From contig CM065881.1 of the NCBI GenBank assembly GCA_033439255.1, positions 558,001 to 622,000 on the forward strand: DNA of 64,000 bases. Direction: 5' to 3'. This DNA is from Hericium rajendrae. Its lineage: Eukaryota; Basidiomycota; Agaricomycetes; Russulales; Hericiaceae. Below the pieces are notes generated by a model. That model did not search any database and was not told the DNA's origin. It saw only the letters and a list, made by a program, of their open reading frames with translations. Below are positions 11,029 through 21,793 of the stretch, piece after piece (the stretch's first letter is position 1; each line of letters begins with the position of its first letter). The translations under genes were made by a program, and so were the position numbers.

Positions 11029-12744
11029 TCACGTCGGATTCTCCACGACCACAGCATTGAAATTTCGATCGGACATCACCCCCCGCACCTCCTCCAACCA
11101 CCGACCGGGCACAGCGTCCCTTCAACATCGATCAAAAACCATTTTCCGCAACGCAGCATTACGTTGCTTCCGCGCCCGCAACCATCCGACCATCTCCCGC
11201 CGCATCACATCCGAAGGCGCGAACTCCCTAAGTCTCAGCACCTCTAAATGGGGCAGCACCTCCCCGACCACATCGAGACACCCGATGCGCAGAAAGTCGA
11301 AAAAGCTGTCGAATGACGCCCCGTCGATGCTGACGGACCGGACGACCGCGGCGTGTCCGTACAGCGCGTCGAACCACTGCGGGGCGAAGAGGTTCAGGCG
11401 GGCGATGGAGAGGGCGAGGGGCGCGCGGAGCGGGATCACGGACAGCACCTCGGGGAACAGGGTGTCGAAGGTGAAGGAGGAAGACAGATCTTCCGAGCCG
11501 GTGTGCAGTCTGAGGTCTAGCGACGTCGGATCCCGGCCTGCGGCTGCATGGCGAGCGGTGCCCATGAAGCGGAAAGCACCAGAGAAGTGTTGCGAGAGAG
11601 ACAGCTCCGTGATTGGGAGGGTGCCGTCTCCGTCGGGCACGAGCAGCTGAGCCAGACGGCAGAATAAAGTCTGGGTCTCCGCGCCCCCATGCATCCGCTC
11701 ATTGAAAGAGCCAGTCAGTCGGACGTCCTTCACCACGGGCAGCACGAGATGCTTGAGCACGGCCACAACGGTTTTTATCTCGCCGTCCAGTTCGAGGCGC
11801 ACCAGGCGGGGGAGCAAGACTTGGCGCACCACTTTCGCGGCGCTGCGGTCCACGAGCGGAAGCGCCCTGCCATGCAGAGTGAGCGCCTCGAGATCGGGTA
11901 TGCATGCAAGGGCGTCCAAAAAGTCGGCTAGGTAAATATTTTTGAAAATGTTTAGGTGCCAGGACGTGTTGCTGTGCGACGGAAGCACAATCGCCAGGGT
12001 TTTCAGGTTCTGAAGCATACTGCACGACTGGAACGAGACGTATACGTTTCGAGCCGATAAGTGCCGCAAAGCGGGCGTAGCACATGATATGACATCGAAT
12101 TCCGGAATTGGGATGTCGTGCCCATTCTGGCCTAGATTATAGAGTTCTGCAGTCAAGGATAGTGTGCGTAAGACGGGGGCCTTCGTGTCCAGATGTTTGA
12201 GGAAGGTAGACAAGCAATCCGCTGAAGCCGAGAGGTGCAGGTCCTGCGTCCGGGAGAGGTGCTGTGCAATGCGTAACGCATCCTCAACCGACCCCAGCGG
12301 GCGGCCCATGTGCGCTCGAACAGTGACAGGTAGGGTGAATGAACGCGAGAACATGACTTTGGCCCAGTGCGATCCAAGCGAGAATGAGACGTTCCTCCAG
12401 AGTCCGGGATTGCCGAGCGCTAGTTCTCTCCACTCACGGCATACGTGCGTCACGGCGATCCAGCCGAGCCGCGACGATCGGGAGCACGAGATGCCGATGA
12501 TGGAGGACGCCGAAGGCCAGCGAGAGATCTCGGGCTTCATGGCGCTGATGATATGGAAGATTTCGACCAGTAATTCGCGGGGGAGATATGAGATAGGCGG
12601 AATCGTCGCGTTGAGATGGACCTTGACCTGTCTCGTCTATGCGATGACTTGCTGGAGTTGTTGCTGGAGCTGTCTACGTCCTCTCAGAGTCAGGCTGAGA
12701 GCATGCAGAGCATTATCACTAGTAATGAGATCTTCAGCCTGCAT
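11029..12744 (-). pseudogene. F-box/LRR-like gene broken by two in-frame stops
   Basis: The minus strand gives one continuous homologous frame from an ATG at 12742-12744 (MQAEDLITSDNALHALSL) to TGA at 11029-11031, interrupted by TAG at 12637-12639 and TGA at 11122-11124. The first stop falls between a Gln/Leu-rich helix (RRQLQQQLQQ) and the F-box (ISYLPRELLVEIFHII, then RLGWIAVTHVCREW). The second falls in the last repeat: the frame past it reads WLEEVRGVM and VVVENP, aligning with WLDELREVM and VVVESP of the intact relative at 1756-3453. No ATG lies between the first stop and the F-box. A splice removing the TAG is conceivable (an ACAG acceptor sits close by) but I see no good donor. Together the two stops make a pseudogene most likely. 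Confidence 0.7.
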
Positions 12745-13413
12745 ATGTAGAAGCCTGGATGGCGATGTCCTATTCCTAGGCTCGATCACTGTAGTCAGGA
12801 CTTCGACTTGCTCGGAGCCAAAGGGATGTTTCGCACCTGGAAAGAGAAGGAAGCCTTAAACGACTGTCCGTGAAAAGCGCACAATCATGAGGAGCTTTGT
12901 ATCAGCGGAAAGCTTTGACCACACAGCAGGGACAGATTAGGAAATTTTCAAAGCGCGAGTCTCAAGATCCTACGTACCTAGCATGAAGCAAAGCACGGAC
13001 GATAACAATAAGAAAAGCAAGGCTGCCGGGCTAGAACAAAAGGGTAAGCGCCGACTGAGGTCGTGGAGGATGATAAGGCCCGCATGTCCGTCATCGTCGT
13101 CATGAATGACTATGAAGGGTGCATTTGTGTGCATGGGCCAGTGTCTCCTGGAAGCATCGTTAATTGTTCAGTACAACACATGTATCGACTGCAGATGAGC
13201 CAAAAAGTCAAACGCAGAATGACTGCGAGCTAGCTGACATGTGATGCGGTACAAAAGTTGACCTGCCAACTGTCGTCAATTACCAAACAGTCCATTTATA
13301 CAAACCTGTGTCAAATCCACGTCCTCCAACCTTGTATGACCTCCATTGATCCCGCCCGGAGCTGGTCAAGCTGAGTTCCCGCTCAGCCACCACCCTTAGC
13401 ACCATACATCACG
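12745..13413. other. Intergenic stretch
   Basis: It lies between two minus-strand F-box loci. Around 13180-13225 is a 40-bp string (CGACTGCAGATGAGCC and flanks) that recurs with changes at 17797-17840. No gene is seen. Confidence 0.4.
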
Positions 13414-15057
13414 TTATCCGCCGCCTGACGATCTGCCCAACGCGGCGTCTGAAGGGTCTTCGAGCTCATCGTCCGAGAGCCCATCAAGGTCGCCGTCCGA
13501 GGACTCATCATCCGAGGGTACATCATCTGATACGATGACGCTAGGCACGATACCTTCCAATCGGCTGATCCAGTCTTCATCGACAGACAAGCATCCAAAC
13601 ATAGAGATCTTCTGTAGTGGCATCCCAATCTCCTTCCGCCTCTGCAGAACTTCCTGTAAATGATCGAGCCATGATTGCACGCCTAGGAAATTCATATTGA
13701 TGCACTTCAGCGAGCGAAGCTTTGGAACACTCGTAATTGGTTGTGAAGATAAAAATTTGGTGAATCCTCGAAGGCAACGAGGCTCATCGATAGCCACAGA
13801 TTTGATGGAAGCCATACTCCCGTGAGCAAATACACGCTGCCACTTGCTCTGAGACGTCAGCGGCATATCGCTCACGTCGATTCCAGAGATCTGGAGCTGC
13901 GGAAGGGCCACAAGGAATTGGTGTAAGACTTCGGCACTGCGAGCCGAATGCTCGAAGCTGACGAAAAGTTGACATGATGTACCACTCGGGAATGTCATAG
14001 AACCCCAGACTTCAAAATAATCACCTCCTGTAACTTTAAGATCCGTGATCAAGATGGGGTTTGCAGTACCGAGGCGATCCGAGATCATGCGGAAGAGGGT
14101 GGCTGCGTGGTTGGCATCATTGCAGGATATGCATGACAAGGTAAGATTGGAATTCGGTGGGGTTATCAGACGGCTCAACGCCAGTGCAACGTCCAACGTA
14201 GCTCCGCCCAGCGAAAGATCGATTATGCGAGGCAGCGCAATCTTACGATCTACGGGGAAGAGAATGTCGCGGGAGGGAGAGAAAGACGGCAGAACTCCAA
14301 TGACATCCAGTGTCTCCAGATCGGGCATCTGTTCAAGAGCGTCGAGAAATTGGGATAACGTCGGAATGCAATGCGCGAGACTTTGGGTTAGATTCGGAAC
14401 CGAAAGGTCCAGTATCTGAAGGTTGCGAAGCATGGGGGATGTCCACGGGACAAAAACCCCACACACTTGAAGGTTGCGCAGGCATGGGGAATCATTGCCT
14501 AAGAAATTGTCAGGAACAGTGGGATCGCGCTCAGGGTCGATTCCGCCGGGGCTCAGAAATTCTAGCGTGTGTAGAACAGGTGCAGGCGCAGTCAATTTTT
14601 GCAAGAAGGGAGATAGTGACTCATTTTCTGTCAATATCATGAGGCTGCAGGTGTGGATCATATGTTCAGCGATGAGCTTTGCGTCTTGCTCCGGAGGAGT
14701 GGATTGGTCCCCGATACGATATCTAATTTCAACGGGCACCTGATGAGAGCGTGATAAAATGCATTCAGCCCATTGGCTCCCTAAAGAGAAGGTATCTTTG
14801 GTCCAGAGAGCAGGACAGCCGATTGCAGTACTCCGCCAGCCGCTGCAGACGTGGGTGACGACTATCCAACCCAGTCCAGTGACACGAGTCCCACAAGGGC
14901 CGAGCCACCACGTGGGCTGGATGTCGCGGAAGATGAAAAAAATATAGGCGAGGAGTTCTGGTGGGAGACGGGAGACGAAGACGATTGCATCCTTGTGTGG
15001 GGTCGACGGCGACCCGGAGCGCTGATGGCGCTCTATGTTCGTTTCACTTAACGCCAT
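13414..15057 (-). CDS. F-box/LRR-like protein with acidic tail (547 aa)
   Basis: The open frame reaches back to 15087, but its first in-frame ATG is 15055-15057 (MALSETNIERHQ), giving 547 aa. The F-box core is VSRLPPELLAYIFFIF, then GLGWIVVTHVCSGWR and LWTKDTFSLGSQWAECILSRS. Leucine-rich repeats of LRNLQVCGVFVPW and FLDALEQMPDLETLDV type follow, with a conserved LSLGGATLDVALALSRLITPP segment. The C-terminus is an acidic Asp/Ser tail (SDDVPSDDESSDGDLDGLSDD). It is the nearest intact relative of 19652-21382. Compared with that protein its N-terminal lead-in is shortened: the homologous upstream bases are out of frame, which is why the start lies close to the F-box. Likely SCF adaptor by family. 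Confidence 0.82.
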   Translation of the reverse strand: MALSETNIERHQRSGSPSTPHKDAIVFVSRLPPELLAYIFFIFRDIQPTWWLGPCGTRVTGLGWIVVTHVCSGWRSTAIGCPALWTKDTFSLGSQWAECILSRSHQVPVEIRYRIGDQSTPPEQDAKLIAEHMIHTCSLMILTENESLSPFLQKLTAPAPVLHTLEFLSPGGIDPERDPTVPDNFLGNDSPCLRNLQVCGVFVPWTSPMLRNLQILDLSVPNLTQSLAHCIPTLSQFLDALEQMPDLETLDVIGVLPSFSPSRDILFPVDRKIALPRIIDLSLGGATLDVALALSRLITPPNSNLTLSCISCNDANHAATLFRMISDRLGTANPILITDLKVTGGDYFEVWGSMTFPSGTSCQLFVSFEHSARSAEVLHQFLVALPQLQISGIDVSDMPLTSQSKWQRVFAHGSMASIKSVAIDEPRCLRGFTKFLSSQPITSVPKLRSLKCINMNFLGVQSWLDHLQEVLQRRKEIGMPLQKISMFGCLSVDEDWISRLEGIVPSVIVSDDVPSDDESSDGDLDGLSDDELEDPSDAALGRSSGGG

Positions 15058-15605
15058 GACCTGATCCTCAATCTCTCCACTTTTCACGTTGCAAAGGATT
15101 GACTGACGATGGCGAAATTGGGACCTTCGGAGTCTTTGATGTGCCCACTGCCCGCCACTCGGTAGGGTCGGTAGGGTTCGTATGCGTGGAAGACTTCTGC
15201 TTTTCGTGATACATAAATTAGTTAGTAAGTATTAAGACGAGTTAACAACATACTCTTAATGTGCTAAGCTCTGGTGCAAAATCATCAGAGGCTGTTTGAA
15301 AGCAAGATGGACGTCGGAAGAGCCAAAGCACCTGCCATAGGTGCGAGCGCTCGCATAGCCGGCCGGTAATCGGCCGGAGGGCCCAGGATTCTGCGGCGAT
15401 AGCGACGTGGCGATTTATGCCTGCTGGTAACGTAGTGGTAACGTAGTGGTAACGTAGAGTGTGCTCATTTTCTATACTAATGCTTTGCAAGTGCAGACAC
15501 AAGTCTCTTGTCCTTTATTTCATCATCTTCTCTCTCTTCATTTTGGTCTCTGTATCTCCGGCAACAAATCGCACAACGCGTATCTGTTTGGTGTAGATCT
15601 CTGTC
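15058..15605. promoter_or_regulatory. Shared intergenic region of divergent F-box genes, with 11-bp triple repeat
   Basis: This region separates the F-box gene on the minus strand (start 15057) from that on the plus strand (start 15606), so it should contain both promoters. It carries three perfect tandem copies of TGGTAACGTAG at 15425-15457, about 150 bp before the plus-strand ATG. No TATA box is clear. Confidence 0.45.
15425..15457. repeat. Three perfect tandem copies of TGGTAACGTAG
   Basis: Units at 15425-15435, 15436-15446 and 15447-15457 are identical. The position upstream of a start codon makes a protein-binding site array possible, but a slippage repeat is equally possible. Confidence 0.8.
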
Positions 15606-17502
15606 ATGGATCGGGAGTACAATTCATCTCAGTCGTAAGTCGTGTTATGTCCGAAAGTGAACGCCGAGGACACACAATGATCATTGTCCAAACTTCCTAT
15701 ACAGACCCTCTTACTACCAGGACCAGATACCTCGAGCAGAGGAAGCTATATCTTTGATAGATCTTGATATGCGCATCCGCGAGCGTACCCTCATCCGCGA
15801 TAACCTGCGTGTGCGCCAACAACAAAGGATAGTAGATGAGATGCGTCGGGTGGAAGCCTCTTTATATGCCCTCCGGACGCGTTATAACGAGTGTTCGCTC
15901 ATATCGTCACTCCCGCTCGACATCTTCGACAGATTATTCACGATCCTCACTTGGGATGATCCGCCACGTAACATCGACCCAAAAGGCAAGGGCCCAAAGA
16001 GTTTGGGCTGGATCAACGTCACCCACGTTTGCAGGCACTGGCGGAATATCGCAATCGAAAACACAGCCTTGTGGACTGAGGTCGACTCGACTCTTGGCTT
16101 CGCATGGATGCGAGCCATGATGAGCCGCGCTGGCCAGCGCCCCGTGGTCTTTCGCGCAAAAATCCCATATACAATTGACTCAGCTTTTCCGGATATCCTA
16201 CCATGTCTCAAGACCGGCCTTTTCATGAAACACTTAAATTTGGAGTGTCATGGCACCATCTTTTCTGAATTCTTACTTTCGCTCAACAGCCCTGCTCCGA
16301 TGTTATCGATTGTGGATCTCAGCGGCTCTCTAATTTTGGGAGATGATGGAGCATGGGGCACCGTGTCCGAAATGCCTACGAATATCTTTGGTGGGTCTAC
16401 GCCAAACCTGCGAAAGCTACGCGTTACAGGCGTAAACATCTCGTGGGCATCACCGATACTTCTGGGCTTGACCGAGCTCAGTCTCCGATACCCTGCGTCC
16501 ATTACTTCAGCGGTGACACACCAATATTCACAGGTCCTTGACACTCTTGATAACATGCCTGGACTCGAGAAGCTTTGTCTCCACAATGCTCTTCCTCCAC
16601 CTTCCCTTCCTGACATTCCTCGAAAAGTGTGCCTGTCACGGCTCCGGTCATTCTCTTTGAAGGACGAAATCAGGACATGTTCTTCCTTTTTTCACCACTT
16701 CGAGCTCACTGCAGATATAGCAGTCGACATAACTATAAATACATTTGGCGACAACGGCGCTGCACATCATGTGCTATCGTTGTTGCGCGAAGACGTGAGG
16801 ACCGTTGAAGGCGAATCAGCCCCGGTTACAGCCCTCGAATTCTCTCAGTCATCGAAGAATAGACAGATTGAGACCACGATACGGGCGTTTTATGGCCAGC
16901 ACACTCTTGAGGAAATGAGAACCGTTGAATCATCCACAGGCTCCGCGATCGCCTCTCCATCTTCATCCCAGTCTCTCTCGCCTTTCCCGCCTAGGAGCAT
17001 CACGTTAATCCACATACCCCCGCAATTTCTTGTCACGATCACAAATGCATTATTCGCCCGCCCAGCAAGCATAACGCTGTGCACCCTCATCTTGCACCAG
17101 ATGCAGATCCTGAACGTCATGCCCTATACGCATTTCTTCGGCCCGAGGCTGAACTGCAGAGACGTCGAGAGTATCAAAGTCAGTCTGCCGAGCTTGCGCG
17201 CATTTCTGCAATATCTGTGTACAAGTGAAACGGGGCCGGGCGGCCAGGCGTCAAAGTCAGGGCATCTTCCCGCTTTGCGGAACCTCACCATCGAGGGCGA
17301 TTTCTCGGGTCATGTCCGCTCGAGCAGCCGCAAAGAACCCAAATTCTTGGTACATCTCCGAGAAGCTCTAGAGAGTCGTAGAAAGGGCGCAATACCCCTT
17401 CAAAGCTTGGAATTGATAGACACATTGGGGGTCCAGCGGGAACTGCATCTGGAGCCGCTGAAAAAGCTGGTTCCCGATGTGACGTACCGTTTGTGTCAGT
17501 AG
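15606..17502 (+). CDS. F-box/LRR-like protein (608 aa, two exons)
   Basis: The first exon is 15606-15634 (MDREYNSSQ plus two bases). A 70-nt intron (15635-15704, GTAAGT...TACAG) joins to exon 2 (15705-17502), giving 608 aa. The junction reads SQSPSYYQDQIPRAEEAISL and continues into an Arg/Gln-rich helix (RIRERTLIRDNLRVRQQQ) that is probably a short coiled coil. The F-box follows (ISSLPLDIFDRLFTIL, then SLGWINVTHVCRHWR and ALWTEVDSTLG). Repeats include VLDTLDNMPGLEKLCLHNAL and VCLSRLRSFSLKDEI. A Ser/Pro-rich insert (SSTGSAIASPSSSQSLSPFPP) breaks the later repeats, which no other F-box protein here has. Sequence is distant from its neighbours, so it is a singleton subfamily. Likely SCF adaptor by family. 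Confidence 0.82.
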
Positions 17503-19651
17503 AGTCGTACGTCTTTATAGATTGTGATCTCAACGTTGTGTTGCTCATGTGCATATCAGGCAGCAACACCCTGCCTTCATTGATTCGTCGTTGATTTCTT
17601 GAGCATTAGTAGTCCCGAGTTCAGCGAGCATGTGGACGTTCCTGCATGTAACAGAGTTAGTATGCAGTAACGCGGATACAAGAGGTCATGTATATTTTGT
17701 TCGAAGTCTGTGCTGTCCTGACTGGCATGCAGAAGGGCGGAATCGGCAGTGCATGTACAGTAGCTAAATCGGCAAATTCGCTCTTCAGCATTGGGACACG
17801 TATTGACTGCAGATGAGCCCAGAAGTCAGAAGGAGGCTACTATTACTCTACTATTACCCAGGACGCAGCGCAGCAATTGTACATGTTTGGTTGTAGTCTT
17901 GCTCGCGCGTCTTCTCTGTATTTGCCCATGTTTGGTTGTAGTCACCCTTGCGCAGAGTGTAGACTTCACTAGTACTTCACTTGCTTCCGTTCGTCTGTCC
18001 TGTTGCATTCGTCGATCGCTTCCGACACACGTCCTTCCTTCCTTCCTACGTCATGTTCGTCATTTAGACAGTACTGAATATGTCTGGCGTCATCCCGCAT
18101 TCGCCGCATGCACCATGCCCATATCGACCTTAAAGTCACGGAAGTCATACGAAGATTTCTCAATTCCCGTTCATGACTATGCCCCCGCACTCCCCTCTCA
18201 ACAGTTGAGCGGGCCTCATCTGCGACTGGAAAGAGGCCATGCGACGTACGCTGTCGGATCGGCTCCTGATGCAGCATTGTACGTTGTCTGGTGTATTTCG
18301 ACACAGATGCGTGCGTTAGAGGTATGCCTGTATTTCGTATTCCTCTTCTGCTCCTCATCGGCACATAAGCTAATTTCACATCTGTGTGCAGGCAGATATT
18401 CTGCCCGTCATCGTGACGAACTACTCAGCCACGATCGCTACCGAGCTGCGAATAATGTGTCGGGCAGTGCGAGATCTCGCACCCAGTGCCGTACACCGCG
18501 CCCTCGCTTGCACCCATTCTCGATGAGTTGGATGAGATGATTTTTCCTAATGCTGATGATGTGCACCTCACATGCAAGGACCTGATTTTTTACCAGGACA
18601 TGATGAACACACTCGCCCGACCCAATCTCGCGGCCGTAATGCAGCAAGACATATTAGTACGAATTTACCCCTCCTCGATTGCAGAGTATCTAATGGGCCT
18701 GTGCAGCACCACCTCGCTCGTTTATGCGCTTCGCTCACTCTGGACAAGGCCAGCATCTGTATGTCGTCGAGAGCTGAGTTGGCGTAGTCTCATGCCGCGC
18801 CTCGCGCTGCGTGGCGTTGCAGGTGCAGTCGCGTGTTCCGCCATACTGAAGTGAAAGTTACCGAACGCGATCACCGACCGACATATGCTATGACCGCGCA
18901 CATTCTCAGCGTGCAGTACCTGTCGGACAGCCTCAATTTGGTGGATCGTGTCTCTCAGCGCATCCTTTTTCTCTTCGGGTTCCAAATTCTGACTGGAGAT
19001 TATGCCATCGCGCGCATGTTCAACGGTCATTACTTTCGGAGAGCTTCGGCCTGAGCGCCGTGTTGATGACATATCTACTTACGGGGCACACGTGTCGCAG
19101 CCGATGGGCCGCCCGCGGAGATGTGCCTTCTCTCGCTCCGTTTTCCAAGTGGACGTGGACGCTCGGTGTGCAGTGTGTGCTCGTGGAGATTGTGCAATGT
19201 TTGACACATTGTGCCGATGGACGATGTGCATCAGCGTGGCCCACAACCGATGTTGTGCTCACTGAGAACCACACAAACCAGCATTTTTCTTGATTTTTGA
19301 GTCATATAGCTCTGCAGATTCTGGTAGCAATTTATGACTCTTCATGTACAAACTTCTGTCTGAGTATTTTCTGTCAAATGTGACTGATCATGAGCATCAA
19401 ATGCCACGTAACATTGACTGGAAATCTTGAACCTCTACCATTGCCAAGACCGGCGGAGCGCCAGCTCCGTCGTGTCTTGTAAGCGTGAAGCATGATGCGA
19501 TATGTCAGCTCGCCCTCTAACTATACTCAATGTGTCAAGTCTGTACATACGAACCTGCATCAAGCTCGTGTTCTCCAACGTCCTATGACACCCGTCAGAT
19601 ACCAATCTACATCCTGTTCGCCTGCCAATCCCAACATCGCGGACCACCCCG
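17503..19651. other. Intergenic stretch with possible decayed gene
   Basis: No whole gene is evident. Pieces of reasonable coding character appear on the plus strand: MPISTLKSRKSYEDFSIPVHD from 18115, a GTATGC...TGTGCAG intron-like gap near 18322-18392, and ADILPVIVTNYSATIATELR after it. Further pieces are APILDELDEMIFPNADDVHL (18500 on) and HILSVQYLSDSLNLVDRVSQ (18899 on). They fall in differing frames and match no family I know. I read this as a degenerate or unrecognised gene. A 17-nt direct repeat lies at 17882-17943. Confidence 0.35.
17882..17943. repeat. 17-nt direct repeat, 45 bp apart
   Basis: CATGTTTGGTTGTAGTC occurs at 17882-17898 and again at 17927-17943. The bases between differ in composition. 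No feature is attached to it. Confidence 0.7.
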
Positions 19652-21382
19652 TCATTCGCTACCTGACACTTCGCCAAGCTGGGCGTTCGAAGACTCTTCG
19701 ATCTCGCCACTTGAAAGGTCATCAAGTTCCTCGTCCGAAGACTCATCGTCCGAGGGCAAATCGTCCCGTACGACAACGCTAGGCACGACATCTTCCATCT
19801 GATTAATCCAGCCTTCGTTGAGGGAGAAACATCGATAGAAAGCGATCTCCTGTAGCGCCATCCCATCTGCTTTGCGCTTCTGCAGGACCTTCTTAAATCC
19901 ATCCATCCACGGCCGCAGCCGGGAGCCTCTGAAATTCATGCCAATGAATGTCAGCGACCGAAGCTTCCGTAGGCATGCAATCGGCTGTGGAGATAGGAGT
20001 CTGAAAAACCCTAGAAGACATTCGGGAGGTATCGTGATGGATATGGACTCGATGGACGCCATATTTTCGGGTGAAAATAAACTCTGCCATTGGTTCGGGT
20101 TGAGTGCGGTGTCAGTTATGTCGATTCCAGAGATCTGAATCTGCGGAAGCGCCGTAAAGAATTGCTGCAATAACATCTCGATGTCGTAGCTGGACTGTCC
20201 GAAGCTAACAGATAGGTGGGACGATGTGCCCAGCGGAAATGTCATGCTACCCCAGAATTCCCCCAATCCTGGAATGTTCAAGTCTTTAATCAAGACAGGG
20301 TCCATCCCAATGTGATCCGACACAGCGTGAAAGAGATCGGCGGCGTGGCTGAGATGGTAGCAGGATATGCATTCCAACATAAGCTGGGCCTCCGGTGGGG
20401 TTATCAGGCAGCCCAAAGCCAGTGCGACGTCCAAGATATCTCCGCCCAACGATAATCTCCAGATGCGGGGCAGCGCGACCCTACGAGCTACTGGAAAAAG
20501 CACATGGCTGGCGGAGAAAGTGGGAAGAACTCCTCTCACAACAAGTCTCGTGAGATCCGGCATTTGTTCGAAAGCATCGAGGAATTGGGTGAGCGTCGGG
20601 ATCCAGTCCACAGGGCGTTGCGTGAGCATAGGCAACGAAATTTCTAGACATTCAAGCTTATGAAAGACGGGGGACGTCCATGGGATGAAAACACCACTAA
20701 GGTAAACGTCGCGCAGTGATGGGGAACAATTGCCTAAGAAATTGACGGGAGCCGAGGCTACCAGACTGAGATCTCGTTCAGCTAAATCATGGAAAGGGCC
20801 GTAAAAGTATAGCGAACGCAGAACAGGCGCATGCATAACGAGTTCGTGTACGAAAGGGAATACCGATGTATCGTTCGTCCCGATGTTGAGGCTGTGGGTG
20901 TGGGTCAAGTGTTTAGCGATGAGCTGTGCATCCTGTTTTGTAGGCGTGGATTGATCCTCGACCCGATACCTAATTTCGACTGGCACCTGTTGAGAACGTG
21001 ACAAAATGCATTCGGCCCATTGGCTCCCCAGAGAGAAAGTATCTTTGTTCCAGAGAGCAGGACAAAAGATTGCAATGTTCCGCCAGCCGCTGCAGACGTG
21101 GGTGACGATTATCCAGCGTAATCCCGTGGCACGAGTCGCACCCCATGGATTTGGTTGCATCTCGCGGAGGATGAAAAAGATGTGAGTTAGAAGTTCCGTT
21201 GGGAGACGGAAAATGGGGGCGATTGCATTAATGCGTGTTTTGATGTTGTTCGAGACAGAAGTCACTCTAGAGAGCAACTCGAAAAGCTGCCCGCGTTCAA
21301 CGCGTATATCACTTAAGGCCCTGAATTCGTATTCGATTTTTTCACTTTGAGATTGTAGTGAGTTGACTGACGACATTGACAT
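19652..21382 (-). CDS. F-box/LRR-like protein with acidic tail (576 aa)
   Basis: An uninterrupted minus-strand frame of 576 aa starts at ATG 21380-21382 (MSMSSVNSLQSQSEKIEYEF). The N-terminal 60 residues form a probable coiled coil (ALSDIRVERGQLFELLSRV). The F-box is IFRLPTELLTHIFFIL, then GLRWIIVTHVCSGWRNIAIF and LWNKDTFSLGSQWAECILSRS. Leucine-rich units follow (FLDAFEQMPDLTRLVV, IWRLSLGGDILDVALALGCL), and the C-terminus is acidic (SDDESSDEELDDLSSGEIEE). This is the fullest member of the 13414/19652/21794 subfamily and shows what the shortened N-terminus of 13414 lost. Family role: substrate adaptor of an SCF ubiquitin ligase, bound to Skp1 by the F-box. Confidence 0.85.
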   Translation of the reverse strand: MSMSSVNSLQSQSEKIEYEFRALSDIRVERGQLFELLSRVTSVSNNIKTRINAIAPIFRLPTELLTHIFFILREMQPNPWGATRATGLRWIIVTHVCSGWRNIAIFCPALWNKDTFSLGSQWAECILSRSQQVPVEIRYRVEDQSTPTKQDAQLIAKHLTHTHSLNIGTNDTSVFPFVHELVMHAPVLRSLYFYGPFHDLAERDLSLVASAPVNFLGNCSPSLRDVYLSGVFIPWTSPVFHKLECLEISLPMLTQRPVDWIPTLTQFLDAFEQMPDLTRLVVRGVLPTFSASHVLFPVARRVALPRIWRLSLGGDILDVALALGCLITPPEAQLMLECISCYHLSHAADLFHAVSDHIGMDPVLIKDLNIPGLGEFWGSMTFPLGTSSHLSVSFGQSSYDIEMLLQQFFTALPQIQISGIDITDTALNPNQWQSLFSPENMASIESISITIPPECLLGFFRLLSPQPIACLRKLRSLTFIGMNFRGSRLRPWMDGFKKVLQKRKADGMALQEIAFYRCFSLNEGWINQMEDVVPSVVVRDDLPSDDESSDEELDDLSSGEIEESSNAQLGEVSGSE

Positions 21383-21793
21383 CGTGTTCTTCCGTTTGAG
21401 GTGCCCGCGTAGGACTCGTACACGGGAGAGAGACTTCCATGATACATAAATTAGTCAAGTGACACTGCGATTGATTGCGAACGTACTTTGAAATATGTCA
21501 CAAACCAAAGGCTACTGGGAGGCGGTAAGGAAGGACGGCGAGTAGCTCTCAGTTGAAGTAAGTAGAGGCAGAGCACAGTCAAAAATGAGAAGAGGCCGGA
21601 TCACGCCGGCCCGCCTTCCCGATCCTACTCACCCGGTCGTGCATTCAAGTTGTCCATAAGACCGAGCTCTTGCCCGGCGAATGTCCGGGAAATGAGCCTA
21701 GTGCGCATACTGAACAGACGGGGGTGACAGTTTGCGAGCTACACCATAAAAGCCGATGACCCGTGTCACTGATGAATCAAGGCCCGCCAGGGA
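21383..21793. other. Intergenic stretch (promoter side of 19652-21382)
   Basis: About 410 bases lie between the start of one minus-strand F-box gene and the decayed end of the next. It should hold the promoter of the gene that starts at 21382. No motif or repeat stands out. Confidence 0.4.

Noticed and set aside
15754-15756. Start of the F-box frame at 15754
   Set aside because: The codon is TTG; an upstream ATG exon at 15606 with a GTAAGT donor gives a better start.
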